Below are positions 20,776 through 30,158 of a DNA stretch of 64,000 nucleotides, piece after piece. The stretch's first letter is position 1. Each line of letters begins with the position of its first letter. The translations under genes and the position numbers were made by a program. The stretch is from Gracilibacillus boraciitolerans JCM 21714 (lineage in GTDB: Bacteria; Bacillota; Bacilli; Bacillales; Amphibacillaceae). The stretch spans positions 62,001-126,000 of the forward strand of contig NZ_BAVS01000003.1 of assembly GCF_000521485.1 (NCBI RefSeq). Direction: 5' to 3'. The notes under the pieces were generated by a model. It did no database searches. It was given only the letters and a program-made list of their open reading frames with translations, and had not been told where the DNA came from.

Positions 20776-23085
20776 CTATGCTTCTTTTGATTTATGTTGT
20801 GTTCTGTATTTTCCTGGCGTTATTCCTTCCATTTTTCTAAAAGAACGAATGAAGTTTTGTGAATTATTATATTTTAATTTTTCAGCGATTTCCTTTACAG
20901 ACATGCTAGTAGTTGTTAACCACTCTTTGGCTATGTTTAGACGATACCTCAGCAAATACTCACTGAATGAAAAACCTGTTTCCTTCTGGAAAATGCTACT
21001 AAGGTAATTGGGATTGTAATGAAGTTCAGCAGCAAGTATATCTAAAGAAATATCTTTATTATAATTTTCGTGAATAAATCGCATCATTTTATCAGAAATT
21101 TTTTTGTTCTTGGAGTCATCCCTGGCATCCACACTATCAATAAGTGGGATAATAATATCATGATTTACCCAATCATGTATCGCTTCTATAGATCTCAAGT
21201 TTTGATAATATGTAATCATCTCAGTTGATTGAAAACCTTCAATACGTACTCCAAGAAGTTCCTTCAATTCATATAATTCATATAAAAATCTTGATAAAAT
21301 AATTTCCAGTTGTTGATGATGAATGTCATGTCGATCCAGGTAATCAAAAAACTTGGAGAGCTCTTTTGAAGCACTTCCCTTATCACTTAACTTAATCGCA
21401 TCGAAAATTTTATTTTTAATCGCAGAAGGGTATGGTGCGACACTTGAATAACTTCTATTTAAATTCTCATAAAAAATAATCGAAGCCTCACCCATTTTCA
21501 GGCGGTATTTCAATGCTTCCTTACTTTCCTTGAACGCAATATTTGCATCCTCCAACGCATTAAAGCGCTTGCTGATTCCTATGCTGACGGATAAATGAAA
21601 AAGCTCCTTTACTTTAGATTGAATTAACTTAACCTTTTGATTGATATTATGTGTATATTTTGTATCCTTGTCGCATTCTGTCATAATCATGGTAGACTGC
21701 GTATCATTTATGACGACGGGGGTAAATCTCTCATTAAGTGGTATTAAATCTTCTATTAAGTTATTAATAGCAAATAAAATTAGATCCTGATCATTATTAT
21801 TAAACTTCCCTTGGTCAAAATCATCTATTTTCAAAGAGAAAACAGTTATCCAAGTCCAACTTTGATTGAAATGAAAGGATTTCATCTTAAGTGGTATTTC
21901 GCTTTTTGTAATTTTACCTTGTAGTAAACGAATCATAAATAATTGCTTTAATTGTGTTACCTGGCTTTGTACGCGTTTTTCTAATAATTGATTTTGATCC
22001 AGAAGGTTTTCAATATGTGTTTCAATTAGGTCAAATTCGTTGATAGTCTCTAATGGTAAACGCTGCTTTTCCTCGGTAGAATAGATTATATTTTTTAACT
22101 TCTTAATTGGGCTATACAATATCTTACTGCCTATGAATGCTATACTCAATGAAATAATTAATAAAATAGATACAATGGCTAATGTCAGCCAACCTATTGA
22201 ACTAGATTTCATATGCAAGTCACTTATTTTAACTAAAGACAGGTATGTCCAGTTATTATAATTAGAGGTTTGATAAGATACCTGGAAATCAGTACCATTC
22301 AGCTGATATTGAAATTGACCTTCTAATTCATCATGATCAATTTCATTAAACAGTGCATTTGGAATATATCCGTCATCACTTGTATATTCGGTATTGCTGT
22401 GAGCAATCGTTTTATTATGTTCATCTAAAATAATAAAGGATTCACTCTGATTACTTTGTGCCATAATATCATTCAATTCACAAGTAGGGACAAGCACAGA
22501 AATCAATCCATCAGGACTGGAAGATAAAATCGGTAGTTTTTTCACTAGGTTAATATATTGTGAGCAGCTATTTTTTGTAGCGTTAGGTAAATTAATTTGC
22601 TCTGACTCTTCCAAAAGCCATTTGGATTTTTCGGGCAACTGCAAATATCCTGTATTTATTTGCTCGTATGCATTTTTATCAAGATGAACAAGTCCATTGT
22701 TATTGATTAGCCATTTTTTTTCAAAACTCACCAATACAATATCTTCAATACCAGTCTCTATTGTTTGTAAGTGAATAAGATCCTTACGCAGTTTATGGAA
22801 ATCGCTAAAGGAACTTGCATTCATATCTTTTTTAATAAATTCCGTAGTTTGAGCAGATCGTATAAAATAAGTTGTAGATAAATCAATGTAACGAAGTACC
22901 TGCTCAACATTAGTCTGAATTTGATAAATATTTTGCCTTTTTTCATGATTAGAATACTCGACAATTGCTTTAGAAGATTGCCAATATGAAAGACCACCAG
23001 TAATAATTACAGGAACTGTGCTTAGGATAATTAAAAAAGCAATAAGTTGAAAATAATGTTTGGTTGAAAATTTTTTCATGAGCAT
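20776..23085 (-). CDS. YesS-like membrane sensor/AraC-family transcriptional regulator
   Basis: 769-residue single-chain regulator. An N-terminal membrane helix (FQLIAFLIILSTVPVIITGG) is followed by an extracytoplasmic sensor of about 250 residues. A second helix (GWLTLAIVSILLIISLSIAFIG) leads into a long cytoplasmic region. The C-terminus is an AraC HTH pair (SLDILAAELHYNPNYLSSIF, then MSVKEIAEKLKYNNSQNFIR). It would sense a carbohydrate signal outside the cell and switch on a transport operon. It is divergent from the LplABC-type transporter at 24151, the usual arrangement. AGAGGAAG precedes two possible ATG codons (23085, 23079). Confidence 0.85.
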   Translation of the reverse strand: MLMKKFSTKHYFQLIAFLIILSTVPVIITGGLSYWQSSKAIVEYSNHEKRQNIYQIQTNVEQVLRYIDLSTTYFIRSAQTTEFIKKDMNASSFSDFHKLRKDLIHLQTIETGIEDIVLVSFEKKWLINNNGLVHLDKNAYEQINTGYLQLPEKSKWLLEESEQINLPNATKNSCSQYINLVKKLPILSSSPDGLISVLVPTCELNDIMAQSNQSESFIILDEHNKTIAHSNTEYTSDDGYIPNALFNEIDHDELEGQFQYQLNGTDFQVSYQTSNYNNWTYLSLVKISDLHMKSSSIGWLTLAIVSILLIISLSIAFIGSKILYSPIKKLKNIIYSTEEKQRLPLETINEFDLIETHIENLLDQNQLLEKRVQSQVTQLKQLFMIRLLQGKITKSEIPLKMKSFHFNQSWTWITVFSLKIDDFDQGKFNNNDQDLILFAINNLIEDLIPLNERFTPVVINDTQSTMIMTECDKDTKYTHNINQKVKLIQSKVKELFHLSVSIGISKRFNALEDANIAFKESKEALKYRLKMGEASIIFYENLNRSYSSVAPYPSAIKNKIFDAIKLSDKGSASKELSKFFDYLDRHDIHHQQLEIILSRFLYELYELKELLGVRIEGFQSTEMITYYQNLRSIEAIHDWVNHDIIIPLIDSVDARDDSKNKKISDKMMRFIHENYNKDISLDILAAELHYNPNYLSSIFQKETGFSFSEYLLRYRLNIAKEWLTTTSMSVKEIAEKLKYNNSQNFIRSFRKMEGITPGKYRTQHKSKEA

Positions 23086-23125
23086 ACTTCCTCTTAATGA
23101 AATATTTTAGGTAATATCTATAACG

Positions 23126-23767
23126 TTAAGAAGTTGAAATAGTTGCTTCTTCTAACTGTTCCCGTTGCTTTTTTAATAATTGAGTAAAACCAATTTGAAC
23201 GATAAACATCGTTACGTAGGCGCTAATACTAAAACTAAAAAACAGCGTAATACCAGGAAATTTTAGGGAGACATAATAAATTCCTGCCAAAACGGTTAGC
23301 GCTGATACAGAATAAGGTAGATTCACGGCACCTATAGAAATCGCATATCGAATGTATTGCCAAAAGCTTAGTTCATAATGAACAAATACGGGAGCAATAT
23401 AAAGAATTAGCAAGACGTAAAAGAAGGCTGCTAATATAAAAGTTCCCAGTAATACCGGGTATAGATTACTTTCACTCATCATGCCTGTATACTTGAGGAA
23501 AACAGATAGAAAATAACCAATAACGTAAAGGACAATTCCTAATAAATTTGCACGAAAAAAATTACGTTTATATTCTAAAAGAAATGATTGAAATATCGGT
23601 ACATTGAAATCTTTTAAGACCCACTTACGCACGATAGAAAACATCGCTATACTGGCTGGCATGATACCGAATAGAACTAACCCTAATAATGTGAAGATAA
23701 GCCATAGTATATTTAGCCAAGCAAAACGAGTAATCCAAATACTTACTCGGTAAAATTCCCCCCCCAT
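23126..23767 (-). CDS. DUF624 (YesL-family) membrane protein (2)
   Basis: 213-residue membrane protein with the DUF624 N-terminus (FYRVSIWITRFAWLNILWLIFTLLGLVLFG, read in parts) and MPASIAMFSIVRKWV, plus four further hydrophobic stretches. Role unknown; probably an accessory or regulatory component of sugar uptake. It is 40 bases upstream of the YesS-like gene on the same strand. The start is unsure: the codon at 23767 is fused to a G8 run (23758-23765 on the plus strand). If that run is too long, an ATG about 20 bases further upstream (MELTGL...), behind AGGTGG, would be the true start. Confidence 0.75.
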   Translation of the reverse strand: MGGEFYRVSIWITRFAWLNILWLIFTLLGLVLFGIMPASIAMFSIVRKWVLKDFNVPIFQSFLLEYKRNFFRANLLGIVLYVIGYFLSVFLKYTGMMSESNLYPVLLGTFILAAFFYVLLILYIAPVFVHYELSFWQYIRYAISIGAVNLPYSVSALTVLAGIYYVSLKFPGITLFFSFSISAYVTMFIVQIGFTQLLKKQREQLEEATISTS

Positions 23768-24150
23768 AAACCTGTTAGCTCCATGTTAACCCCCCCACCT
23801 ATTTCTGTAAATTAAATGTTAATCTATATATAGAATAACGTTTTATAGTCCTTCCGTAAATAGATTTAATGAAGCGCTTTCAATAATAATCATGATTGAA
23901 GGGGCGAAAAACCCTTATTTATAAAGAGATTTTAGTTGATTCAGACCCAAAATAATCATTTCTTAATATAATTATCTTTAAAGTATAATAATGATTATTT
24001 CATATTTATTTTTTAAAAATTTTGTCTTTGTTAGTAAGCGTTTCAACACCTGTGAAAAAGTGATTATATACATTTAATCATTAGATCTTTAGTATTTAAA
24101 GTGTACTCGGCAAGTCATAGTACAAATAAAAATATCGGAGGGTGGTTCAT
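23768..24150. promoter_or_regulatory. Divergent regulatory region with cre-like sites and an inverted repeat
   Basis: This 383-bp gap separates the DUF624/regulator unit from the divergent transporter. It holds TGAAGCGCTTTCA (23870-23882) and AGTAAGCGTTTCAA (24033-24046), both cre-like. It also holds an 11-bp inverted repeat AAATAATCATT (23950-23960) / AATGATTATTT (23990-24000). The same AATGATTATTT recurs at 25822-25832 before the permease genes. The repeat is a candidate binding site for the YesS-like regulator (inference). Confidence 0.5.
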
Positions 24151-25679
24151 TTGAGTAATTGGAAAAAGTCTATGGGAATCATGTTGTTACTATTATTACT
24201 AACATTAGTGGCGTGTAATAATGATAGTGCTACAGAAGGTGATAATAGTGGTGCAAATGATGAGACAGGGGGGGATGAAGGTGGTTCTGCTGGAGAGCCA
24301 TATTCATTTACTATGATGGCAAATTTACACACACCAGAAGTTCCAAATGAGAAAGTTTTAGAAAAGATTGAAGAAGAAACGAATACAGATATCGAGATTC
24401 AATGGGTGCCTGATAACAACTATGAAGATCGTCTAAATACTGCCTTCGCAACAAACTCTTTACCAGAAGCAGTTTTCTTAAAAAACCAGACCACGTTTAT
24501 TCAATTCCGTGATGCGTTGGAAGATGAACAATTCTGGGAGGTAGGGCAATACTTGGATCAATTCGAGAATTTATCAAAGCTGAAAGAAAATGTACTTGAT
24601 AATACGAGAGTAAACGGAAATTTATATACTTTATATCAAGGACGCCCCTTATCAAGACAAGGCTTGATTTATCGTAAGGATTGGGCTGATAATCTTGGCT
24701 TAGAAGCACCAACAAATACGGATGAGTTTATGGAAATGGCAAGAGCTTTACAGAAGATGATCCAGATGGAAATGGTAAGGATGATACGTTCGGCGTTACT
24801 GACCGAAGTGATTTAGTATATGGTGCATTTAAAACAGTTTCATCCTGGTTTGGCACACCAAATAATTGGGGTGAAAAGGATGGCCAATTACAACCGGAAT
24901 TTATGTTTGATGAGTATAAACAAACGATGGATTTCTTTAGAGAAATGCATGAGAACGGATATATAAATCAAGATTTCCCTGTAACAAGTAAACCAGATCA
25001 ACAAGAATTCTTTAAAAACGGTACAGCTGGTATGTATGTTGGCTCAATGGCTGATGTAGTGAGCATAAATGGTGATGCTGTTGCTATTAATCATGATGTC
25101 AAATTTGATGTTCAAAATAAAATCGAAGGACCTGATGGTGAGTTTGGAATTTGGTCAATTCCAGGTTACGGTAGTTTAATCATGTTTCCGAAAAGTGCAG
25201 TTGAATCTGAAGATGATTTGTTAAAAATTTTAGGATTCCTCGATAAGATGATGACACCAGAAGTCGCGAATTATGCTTTCTGGGGAATCGAAGGAGAACA
25301 TTATGAAGTAAAAGAAGGCAGTGCGCTTCCTACAGATGATCAGGCTTTATTTGATCGTGAAGTTAAGCCATACCAAGCACTTGAAATTGGAGATCCAGAA
25401 ACGAATGGCAGATATGAAGGCTTTTTTGAATATGATGCCAAGGCAAAAGCAGAAGAGTTGATTAAAGATAATGAAAATTATTTAATCGAAGATCCAACTG
25501 TGCCGTTATATTCTGAAACATATGTGAATGATGGTGCGATCTTACAAGAAGGTATGATAGATGCAACCTATCAATATATTCTAGGCCAGATTGATGAAGC
25601 TGGTTTTGATAAGGCGGTTGAAAAATGGAAAAAAGAAGGCGGAGCCGCTATTATTGAAGAGTTTAATGCGTCAAAATAA
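24151..25679 (+). CDS. LplA-type oligosaccharide-binding lipoprotein (frameshifted)
   Basis: Extracellular solute-binding protein of the LplA/YtcQ type, about 510 residues. The signal peptide has SMGIMLLLLLLTLVAC as its lipobox end. The body has NTDIEIQWVPDNNYEDRLN, GLIYRKDWADNLGLEAPTN and a DPDGNGKDD-type calcium-like loop. One A is missing near 24754 (AAA expected, AA seen); restoring it joins ALQKDDPDGNGK to TFGVTDRSDL. The TTG at 24151, eight bases after GGAGGG, is the best start. Together with the next two permeases it forms an LplABC-like importer. By analogy with aldouronate and rhamnogalacturonan systems it probably takes up xylan- or pectin-derived oligosaccharides. Confidence 0.83.
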
Positions 25680-25694
25680 TAGCAACTAAAGTTT

Positions 25695-25730
25695 AGGGCT
25701 CTTAAAATGGGAATTTTCAGAGCCCTTCTC
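25695..25730 (+). terminator. Terminator/attenuator after the binding-protein gene
   Basis: Stem AGGGCTCT with AGAGCCCT and TTCTC behind it. It probably lowers permease expression relative to the binding protein. Confidence 0.65.
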
Positions 25731-25764
25731 ATAACTAAAAAATTGTAAGCAGGAGATGATCACT

Positions 25765-25818
25765 ATGTTATGTCAGTTACTTAAATCGCACCACATCAAT
25801 AATCCAAGTAACTCGTAA
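25765..25818 (+). CDS. Possible 17-residue small ORF
   Basis: ATG with a good ribosome site (CAGGAGATGATCACT) encodes MLCQLLKSHHINNPSNS and stops at 25816-25818, within the 230-bp gap between binding protein and permease. It resembles no known peptide. It might be a leader peptide or chance. The AATGATTATTT motif follows it. Confidence 0.3.
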   Translation: MLCQLLKSHHINNPSNS

Positions 25819-25910
25819 GATAATGATTATTTACGTTATATACCCTTTAAGCGTAAGATCTTCATAAGTAAACACAACAAAAAAAGAAAAAATTAGGAAG
25901 GATACTGCTT

Positions 25911-26880
25911 ATGGAAACCGCGACACTTACTGCAAAAGAAGAAGAAAAACAATTCAAAAAGGTAAAGCGATCGGAAACATGGAGGAAAATAAAACGCAAC
26001 AAACTGATTTATCTGATGATTCTGCCTGGTTTAATTTATTTTTTGATTTACAAATACTTACCTATGTATGGGTTGATCATTTCCTTTCAGGATTATAAGC
26101 CCTATAAAGGTATTTCAGGAAGTGAATGGGTAGGATTAGATCATTTCATACGATTATTTACAAGTAGTGAATTTTGGTCGATATTTAAAAATACACTGGT
26201 GTTATTTGGCTTACAAGTATTCGTATTTTTCCCAATACCAATCATTATTTCATTAATGTTGAATGAAGTGCGTCACAGCTTTTTTAAAAAGGGCGTTCAG
26301 ACGCTGATTTATATTCCCCCCCACTTCATGTCCTGGGTTGTCATTGTTTCGATCTCCTATGTGATGTTAACGCTTGATGGAGGAATTGTAAACGCTGTAT
26401 TAGAATCATTGGGATTTGAGAAAATAAACTTTTTACTAAATGAAGATTGGTTCCGGCCCATGTATGTCTTACAAGTTATTTGGCGTGAGGCTGGCTGGGG
26501 GGGTACTATTATATTCCTGGCAGCGATAACAGCAGTAGACCCTCAATTGTATGAAGCAGCACGAATGGATGGCGCAAATCGATTCCGTCAGATGTGGCAC
26601 ATCACAATACCTACTATTCGTAACGTTATCATTGTGTTATTAATCTTAAAAATTGGGGGATGTTTTGGAACTCGGGTTTGAACATGTTTATTTACTACTC
26701 AATTCATCTAACCGGAATGTAGCAGAAATTTTTGACACATATGTATATGTTGCAGGTTTGCAACAGGGACAGTTTAGTTACAGTACGGCAGTTGGTTTCT
26801 TTAAAGGCATAGTTGGATTAATAATGGTAGTATTTGCGAACTGGTTAGCTAAGCGATTTGATGAAGAAGGCATTTACTAG
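25911..26880 (+). CDS. LplB/YtcP-type ABC permease (frameshifted)
   Basis: About 322 residues with six membrane segments (LIYLMILPGLIYFLIYKYL at the start). The EAA loop is YEAARMDGANRFRQMWHITIP. The family-typical DVLELGFEHVYLLLNS appears once the G5 run 26655-26659 is read as four G. Extra three-base insertions are suggested at C7 near 26318 (YIPPHFMSW for YIPHFMSW) and G7 near 26495 (GWGGTIIF for GWGTIIF). It pairs with the next gene as the membrane part of the LplABC-like importer. Confidence 0.85.
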
Positions 26881-26906
26881 TAACGACAACAATAGGCGAG
26901 GTGAAA

Positions 26907-27791
26907 ATGATGACAAAACAACGAAGCATCTCTTCTGGTAGTAGAGTGTTTGATTTCTTTAATTACTTTTTACTGGCACTGTTAGCCTTAATTACGATAT
27001 TACCGTTTATCCATGTCCTCGGTAGTTCGTTTGCTACAAGTGCAGAAGTAGCAAGAACAAAATTTTTACTGTTTCCGACTGAATTTTCATTAAAGGCATA
27101 TGAATATATTTTCTCAACAGATACGATCTTTAGAGCTCTGGGTGTATCAGCGATTGTAACGATTGGTGGAACGCTTTGGAGCATGTTTTTCTCGACTTTA
27201 ACAGCGTATGGATTATCGAGAAGAGACCTCGTCGGGCGACGGGTAATTAACTTTATGATTGTTTTCACATTATTGTTTAATGGTGGTATGATCCCGACAT
27301 TCTTAGTGGTTCAGCAAACTGGAATGTTAAATTCCTTATGGGCATTAGTGATACCAGTTACGATTAATGCGTTTAATATGATTATCTTGCGCAGTTTCTT
27401 TATGAACATACCTGCAGGCTTAGAGGAATCAGCAAAAATAGACGGAGCCAACGATTTCAGTATCTTGTTCCGCATCGTGATTCCTATTTCGTTACCTGCA
27501 ATTGCAACCATTTCGTTATTTTATGCGGTGACTTATTGGAATACCTATATGCATGCCATTCTCTATTTAGCTGATGCTGATAAATGGCCTGTGCAGGTTT
27601 TGCTGAGACAAATTGTAGTATTGGCAAGTGGAATGAATTATGATGCTGAAGCATATACCGATGTTCCACCTCCAGAGGTAACAGTAAAAATGGCGACGAT
27701 TGTAGTAGCAACAGTACCTGTGTTACTTGTATATCCATTTTTGCAAAAGTACTTTGCCAAAGGTGCACTGTTAGGATCTGTGAAAGGTTAA
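26907..27791 (+). CDS. LplC/YtcP-type ABC permease
   Basis: About 295 residues, intact. Features are FNYFLLALLALITILPFIHVLG, LFPTEFSLKAYEYIF, GGMIPTFLVVQQTGMLNS, the EAA loop EESAKIDGANDFSILFRIVIP, and a FAKGALLGSVKG C-terminus typical of this branch. GAGGTG at 26898-26903 allows ATG at 26907 or 26910; the second has better spacing. It follows the partner permease by 26 bases. No ATPase is encoded in the cluster. Confidence 0.88.
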   Translation: MMTKQRSISSGSRVFDFFNYFLLALLALITILPFIHVLGSSFATSAEVARTKFLLFPTEFSLKAYEYIFSTDTIFRALGVSAIVTIGGTLWSMFFSTLTAYGLSRRDLVGRRVINFMIVFTLLFNGGMIPTFLVVQQTGMLNSLWALVIPVTINAFNMIILRSFFMNIPAGLEESAKIDGANDFSILFRIVIPISLPAIATISLFYAVTYWNTYMHAILYLADADKWPVQVLLRQIVVLASGMNYDAEAYTDVPPPEVTVKMATIVVATVPVLLVYPFLQKYFAKGALLGSVKG

Positions 27792-27819
27792 TAGTCTATT
27801 AGGAGAGGAAGAAAAGCTA

Positions 27820-28917
27820 TTGATCAGGCATAAACATGAGCTTGAGAATCTTTATGATGGTGTTTTTTATTGGCTCCAGCAACAATTTGATCCCATTATG
27901 GGTGGCTTTTACTACGCCAAAAGCTCTGTTAGAGATGACCGTTTCTATTCAGATATCGAGTCAACTGCACAAGCAATAAATATTTTATTAAGACAACAAT
28001 TGCTCGAAGGGATGCCTTCCGCACTAAAAGATAAACTGATTTATTTTTTTCAATCGAAACAAGATCCGAATACTGGTTACTTTTTTGATGATCATCCCAA
28101 TATGCCAAAGGATGAAGTGATGGTTCATCGAGCCTTTCATTATGCAATAAGCTCTCTAAAAAGACTTGGAGGTGAACCACTATATAAGTTGCCATTAGAA
28201 AAAAGAAAGGCACCTGCCTACACGGATTCATTATCAGCCTATCAAGCAAAATGGAAAGGTATTGATTTGAGAAATAGTTGGCGTGGTTGTGATTTGCTTG
28301 CTTCCTCGCTCGTATATGTTAATCAGATGGAGCTCGAGAAACAACGTATATACGTGAAAGCGTTGGAGGAATTTCTGGCAAGTATACAAGACGAGGAAAC
28401 AGGCTTGTGGGGGGGCAGTGGATCATTATATGTAAGAATTTCTGGAGCATTTAAATTGCATACTTTTTATCGAAGGAATCAAATACCTATGCCAAATCAG
28501 GAAAAAATCTATCAAAGTATTTTACTTAGTTTACGAACAGAAGAAGCTGTCGATATGTGCTATATTCGTAACCCAATTGATTTATTGGCTTATTTGGAAA
28601 TAGAAATTTCTGAACAGGAATTAGACGAGATTACTTTTATAACTATTCAAAATTTGAAACAATTAAAACGAAAGGATGGCGCCTTTTCGCGAGAAATAAA
28701 TGGCTCACCATCAGCGCCGAATGTTGCCCAAATAAAAGAAGATGACTATTATCCAGATATGCCAGATCCTGTTGAACTAGGTTTAGGTTTAGTGGAAGGC
28801 GATATGAATGCTACTACTCAAGCGACACTAATCCGCAAACAATTACACCAATTATGGAGTGAAAAGCCCGAACCATTAATAAGCAGCGAACAATTTTGGC
28901 AGACTTGGCAAACATAA
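27820..28917 (+). CDS. Unrecognised alpha/alpha-toroid-like protein in the oligosaccharide operon
   Basis: 365 residues, cytoplasmic, no confident family. Repeated helix-turn patterns of the squalene-cyclase/prenyltransferase or (alpha/alpha)6 kind are visible: FFQSKQDPNTGYFFDDH, FLASIQDEETGLWG, LKQLKRKDGAFSREING. Aromatic and acidic residues cluster in FDPIMGGFYYAK, DIESTAQAI and NSWRGCDLLAS. Such barrels occur in unsaturated glucuronyl/rhamnogalacturonyl hydrolases, lyases and epimerases, so a carbohydrate-active role fits. It starts with TTG 27820 behind AGGAGAGGAAG. The position between the importer and the MFS, cupin and GH43 genes supports a role in processing the imported sugar. The function is not known to me. 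Confidence 0.6.
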   Translation: MIRHKHELENLYDGVFYWLQQQFDPIMGGFYYAKSSVRDDRFYSDIESTAQAINILLRQQLLEGMPSALKDKLIYFFQSKQDPNTGYFFDDHPNMPKDEVMVHRAFHYAISSLKRLGGEPLYKLPLEKRKAPAYTDSLSAYQAKWKGIDLRNSWRGCDLLASSLVYVNQMELEKQRIYVKALEEFLASIQDEETGLWGGSGSLYVRISGAFKLHTFYRRNQIPMPNQEKIYQSILLSLRTEEAVDMCYIRNPIDLLAYLEIEISEQELDEITFITIQNLKQLKRKDGAFSREINGSPSAPNVAQIKEDDYYPDMPDPVELGLGLVEGDMNATTQATLIRKQLHQLWSEKPEPLISSEQFWQTWQT

Positions 28918-28936
28918 TAGAGATTTATAGAAAGAA

Positions 28937-29812
28937 GTGTCTCGTTTAATTCGACAAATGAAACTTAAAAAAGAAAAACAACTCTCTTCACATGCCGTGA
29001 ATATTCTAATCAACCATGCTATTTTCCAATTTGGCGGCTCGTTGTCGATAATTTTTGTGAATTTATATTTATGGCGTTTAACAAACAGTTTGTGGGTTAA
29101 TGGCTTGTATAATTTAATTGCGATTTTAGCACAAGCGGCTACCACCATTTCTATTGGCAAAATGTCTAAGAAAAAGGGCAGAACCACGATCTATCGATAT
29201 GGCATTTTTATGACAGCTATATTTTATCTATTCATTGTGATTGTTCAAGAAGAAATTGTCACTTATTTTTATTTGTTTGCTCTACTTCGCGGCATTGCTC
29301 AAGGATTGTATTGGGTTGTGTACTTCACCATTGTCCATGAATTTTCCTCGGATGAAAACAGGCATCGCTACTTAGGATGGAATCAAATGGTGATGAGTTC
29401 TGCTAACTTAATCGCACCAGCATTAGCAGGGTATATTATTGCACTGTATAATGGACTGGCAGGATATTCATTCGTTTTTTCGATTGCCTTTTTGATGTTC
29501 TTTATAGCAACGATAGGCACTTTCATTCTATTTATGGCGACGCTTAATATATTTAAACCATTACAGGCAAATGCATTTGCGGCTTACTATTTCCAATGGA
29601 TAGATCGGATTCCTCTGGGAGCTGAATTCAGAGTGGAGTCCGTTGTATTGCGCGAAACTATTATTAATATCGGCAGGGGGGGGTTAGGGATTATAGTATT
29701 TATGCTTTTTTCGAATGGGATAGATACGAACACTGTTGCATACGTGATTGTGTTAGCAATGTTAATTCAATTTATCTTACCTATTATTACAAAATTGAAG
29801 GAGGAAGTATGA
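28937..29812 (+). CDS. MFS transporter, shortened (central segment missing)
   Basis: 291 residues, whereas this MFS group runs near 400. The N-terminal half has six helices (INHAIFQFGGSLSIIFVNLYLW, YLFALLRGIAQGLYWVVYF, GWNQMVMSSANLIAPALAGY). After FIATIGTFILFMA the reading jumps without a frame change to TLNIFKPLQANAFAAYYFQW and RIPLGAEFRVESVVLRE, which in relatives lie near the C-terminus. Roughly helices 7-10 therefore appear deleted. Whether this is a real internal deletion or an assembly loss cannot be told here. It starts with GTG 28937 and its stop overlaps the cupin start. Confidence 0.65.
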   Translation: MSRLIRQMKLKKEKQLSSHAVNILINHAIFQFGGSLSIIFVNLYLWRLTNSLWVNGLYNLIAILAQAATTISIGKMSKKKGRTTIYRYGIFMTAIFYLFIVIVQEEIVTYFYLFALLRGIAQGLYWVVYFTIVHEFSSDENRHRYLGWNQMVMSSANLIAPALAGYIIALYNGLAGYSFVFSIAFLMFFIATIGTFILFMATLNIFKPLQANAFAAYYFQWIDRIPLGAEFRVESVVLRETIINIGRGGLGIIVFMLFSNGIDTNTVAYVIVLAMLIQFILPIITKLKEEV

Positions 29813-30129
29813 TGGCCATTAATCAATGGGAACAAGCAGAACCAGGAGTAAAAAGAAAAATCCATGATCCTGGCAAGCAAATGATGGTAATGGAAGTAGC
29901 CTTTGAAAAAGGTGCGAAGGGATCTGCTCACAATCATCCACATGAGCAAATCACCTACTGTATAGCGGGTAAATTAGCTTTTCATGTAGGTGGAAAGGAA
30001 GTAGTCATGAAGAAAGGAGATTCGTTACATATTCCTTCAAATGCTGTTCATGGTGTGACAGCCTTGGAGGATAGCCAGATACTGGATATATTTACGCCCT
30101 TAAGAGAAGATTTGTTAGATGTCAACTAA
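29812..30129 (+). CDS. Cupin-domain protein, KdgF-like
   Basis: Small (about 105 residues) single-cupin protein with the metal-binding motif AHNHPHEQITYCIAG followed by the second motif HIPSNAVHGV. KdgF-type cupins linearise unsaturated uronates in pectin and alginate breakdown, and this one sits in a polysaccharide operon. A sugar-isomerising or linearising role is likely but not proven. AAGGAGGAAG precedes two ATG codons, with 29812 (MAINQWEQ) better spaced. It overlaps the MFS stop and lies 29 bases before the GH43 gene. Confidence 0.75.
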   Translation: MAINQWEQAEPGVKRKIHDPGKQMMVMEVAFEKGAKGSAHNHPHEQITYCIAGKLAFHVGGKEVVMKKGDSLHIPSNAVHGVTALEDSQILDIFTPLREDLLDVN

Positions 30130-30158
30130 CCTATATTTTATGGAAGTAGGTGAATAAG

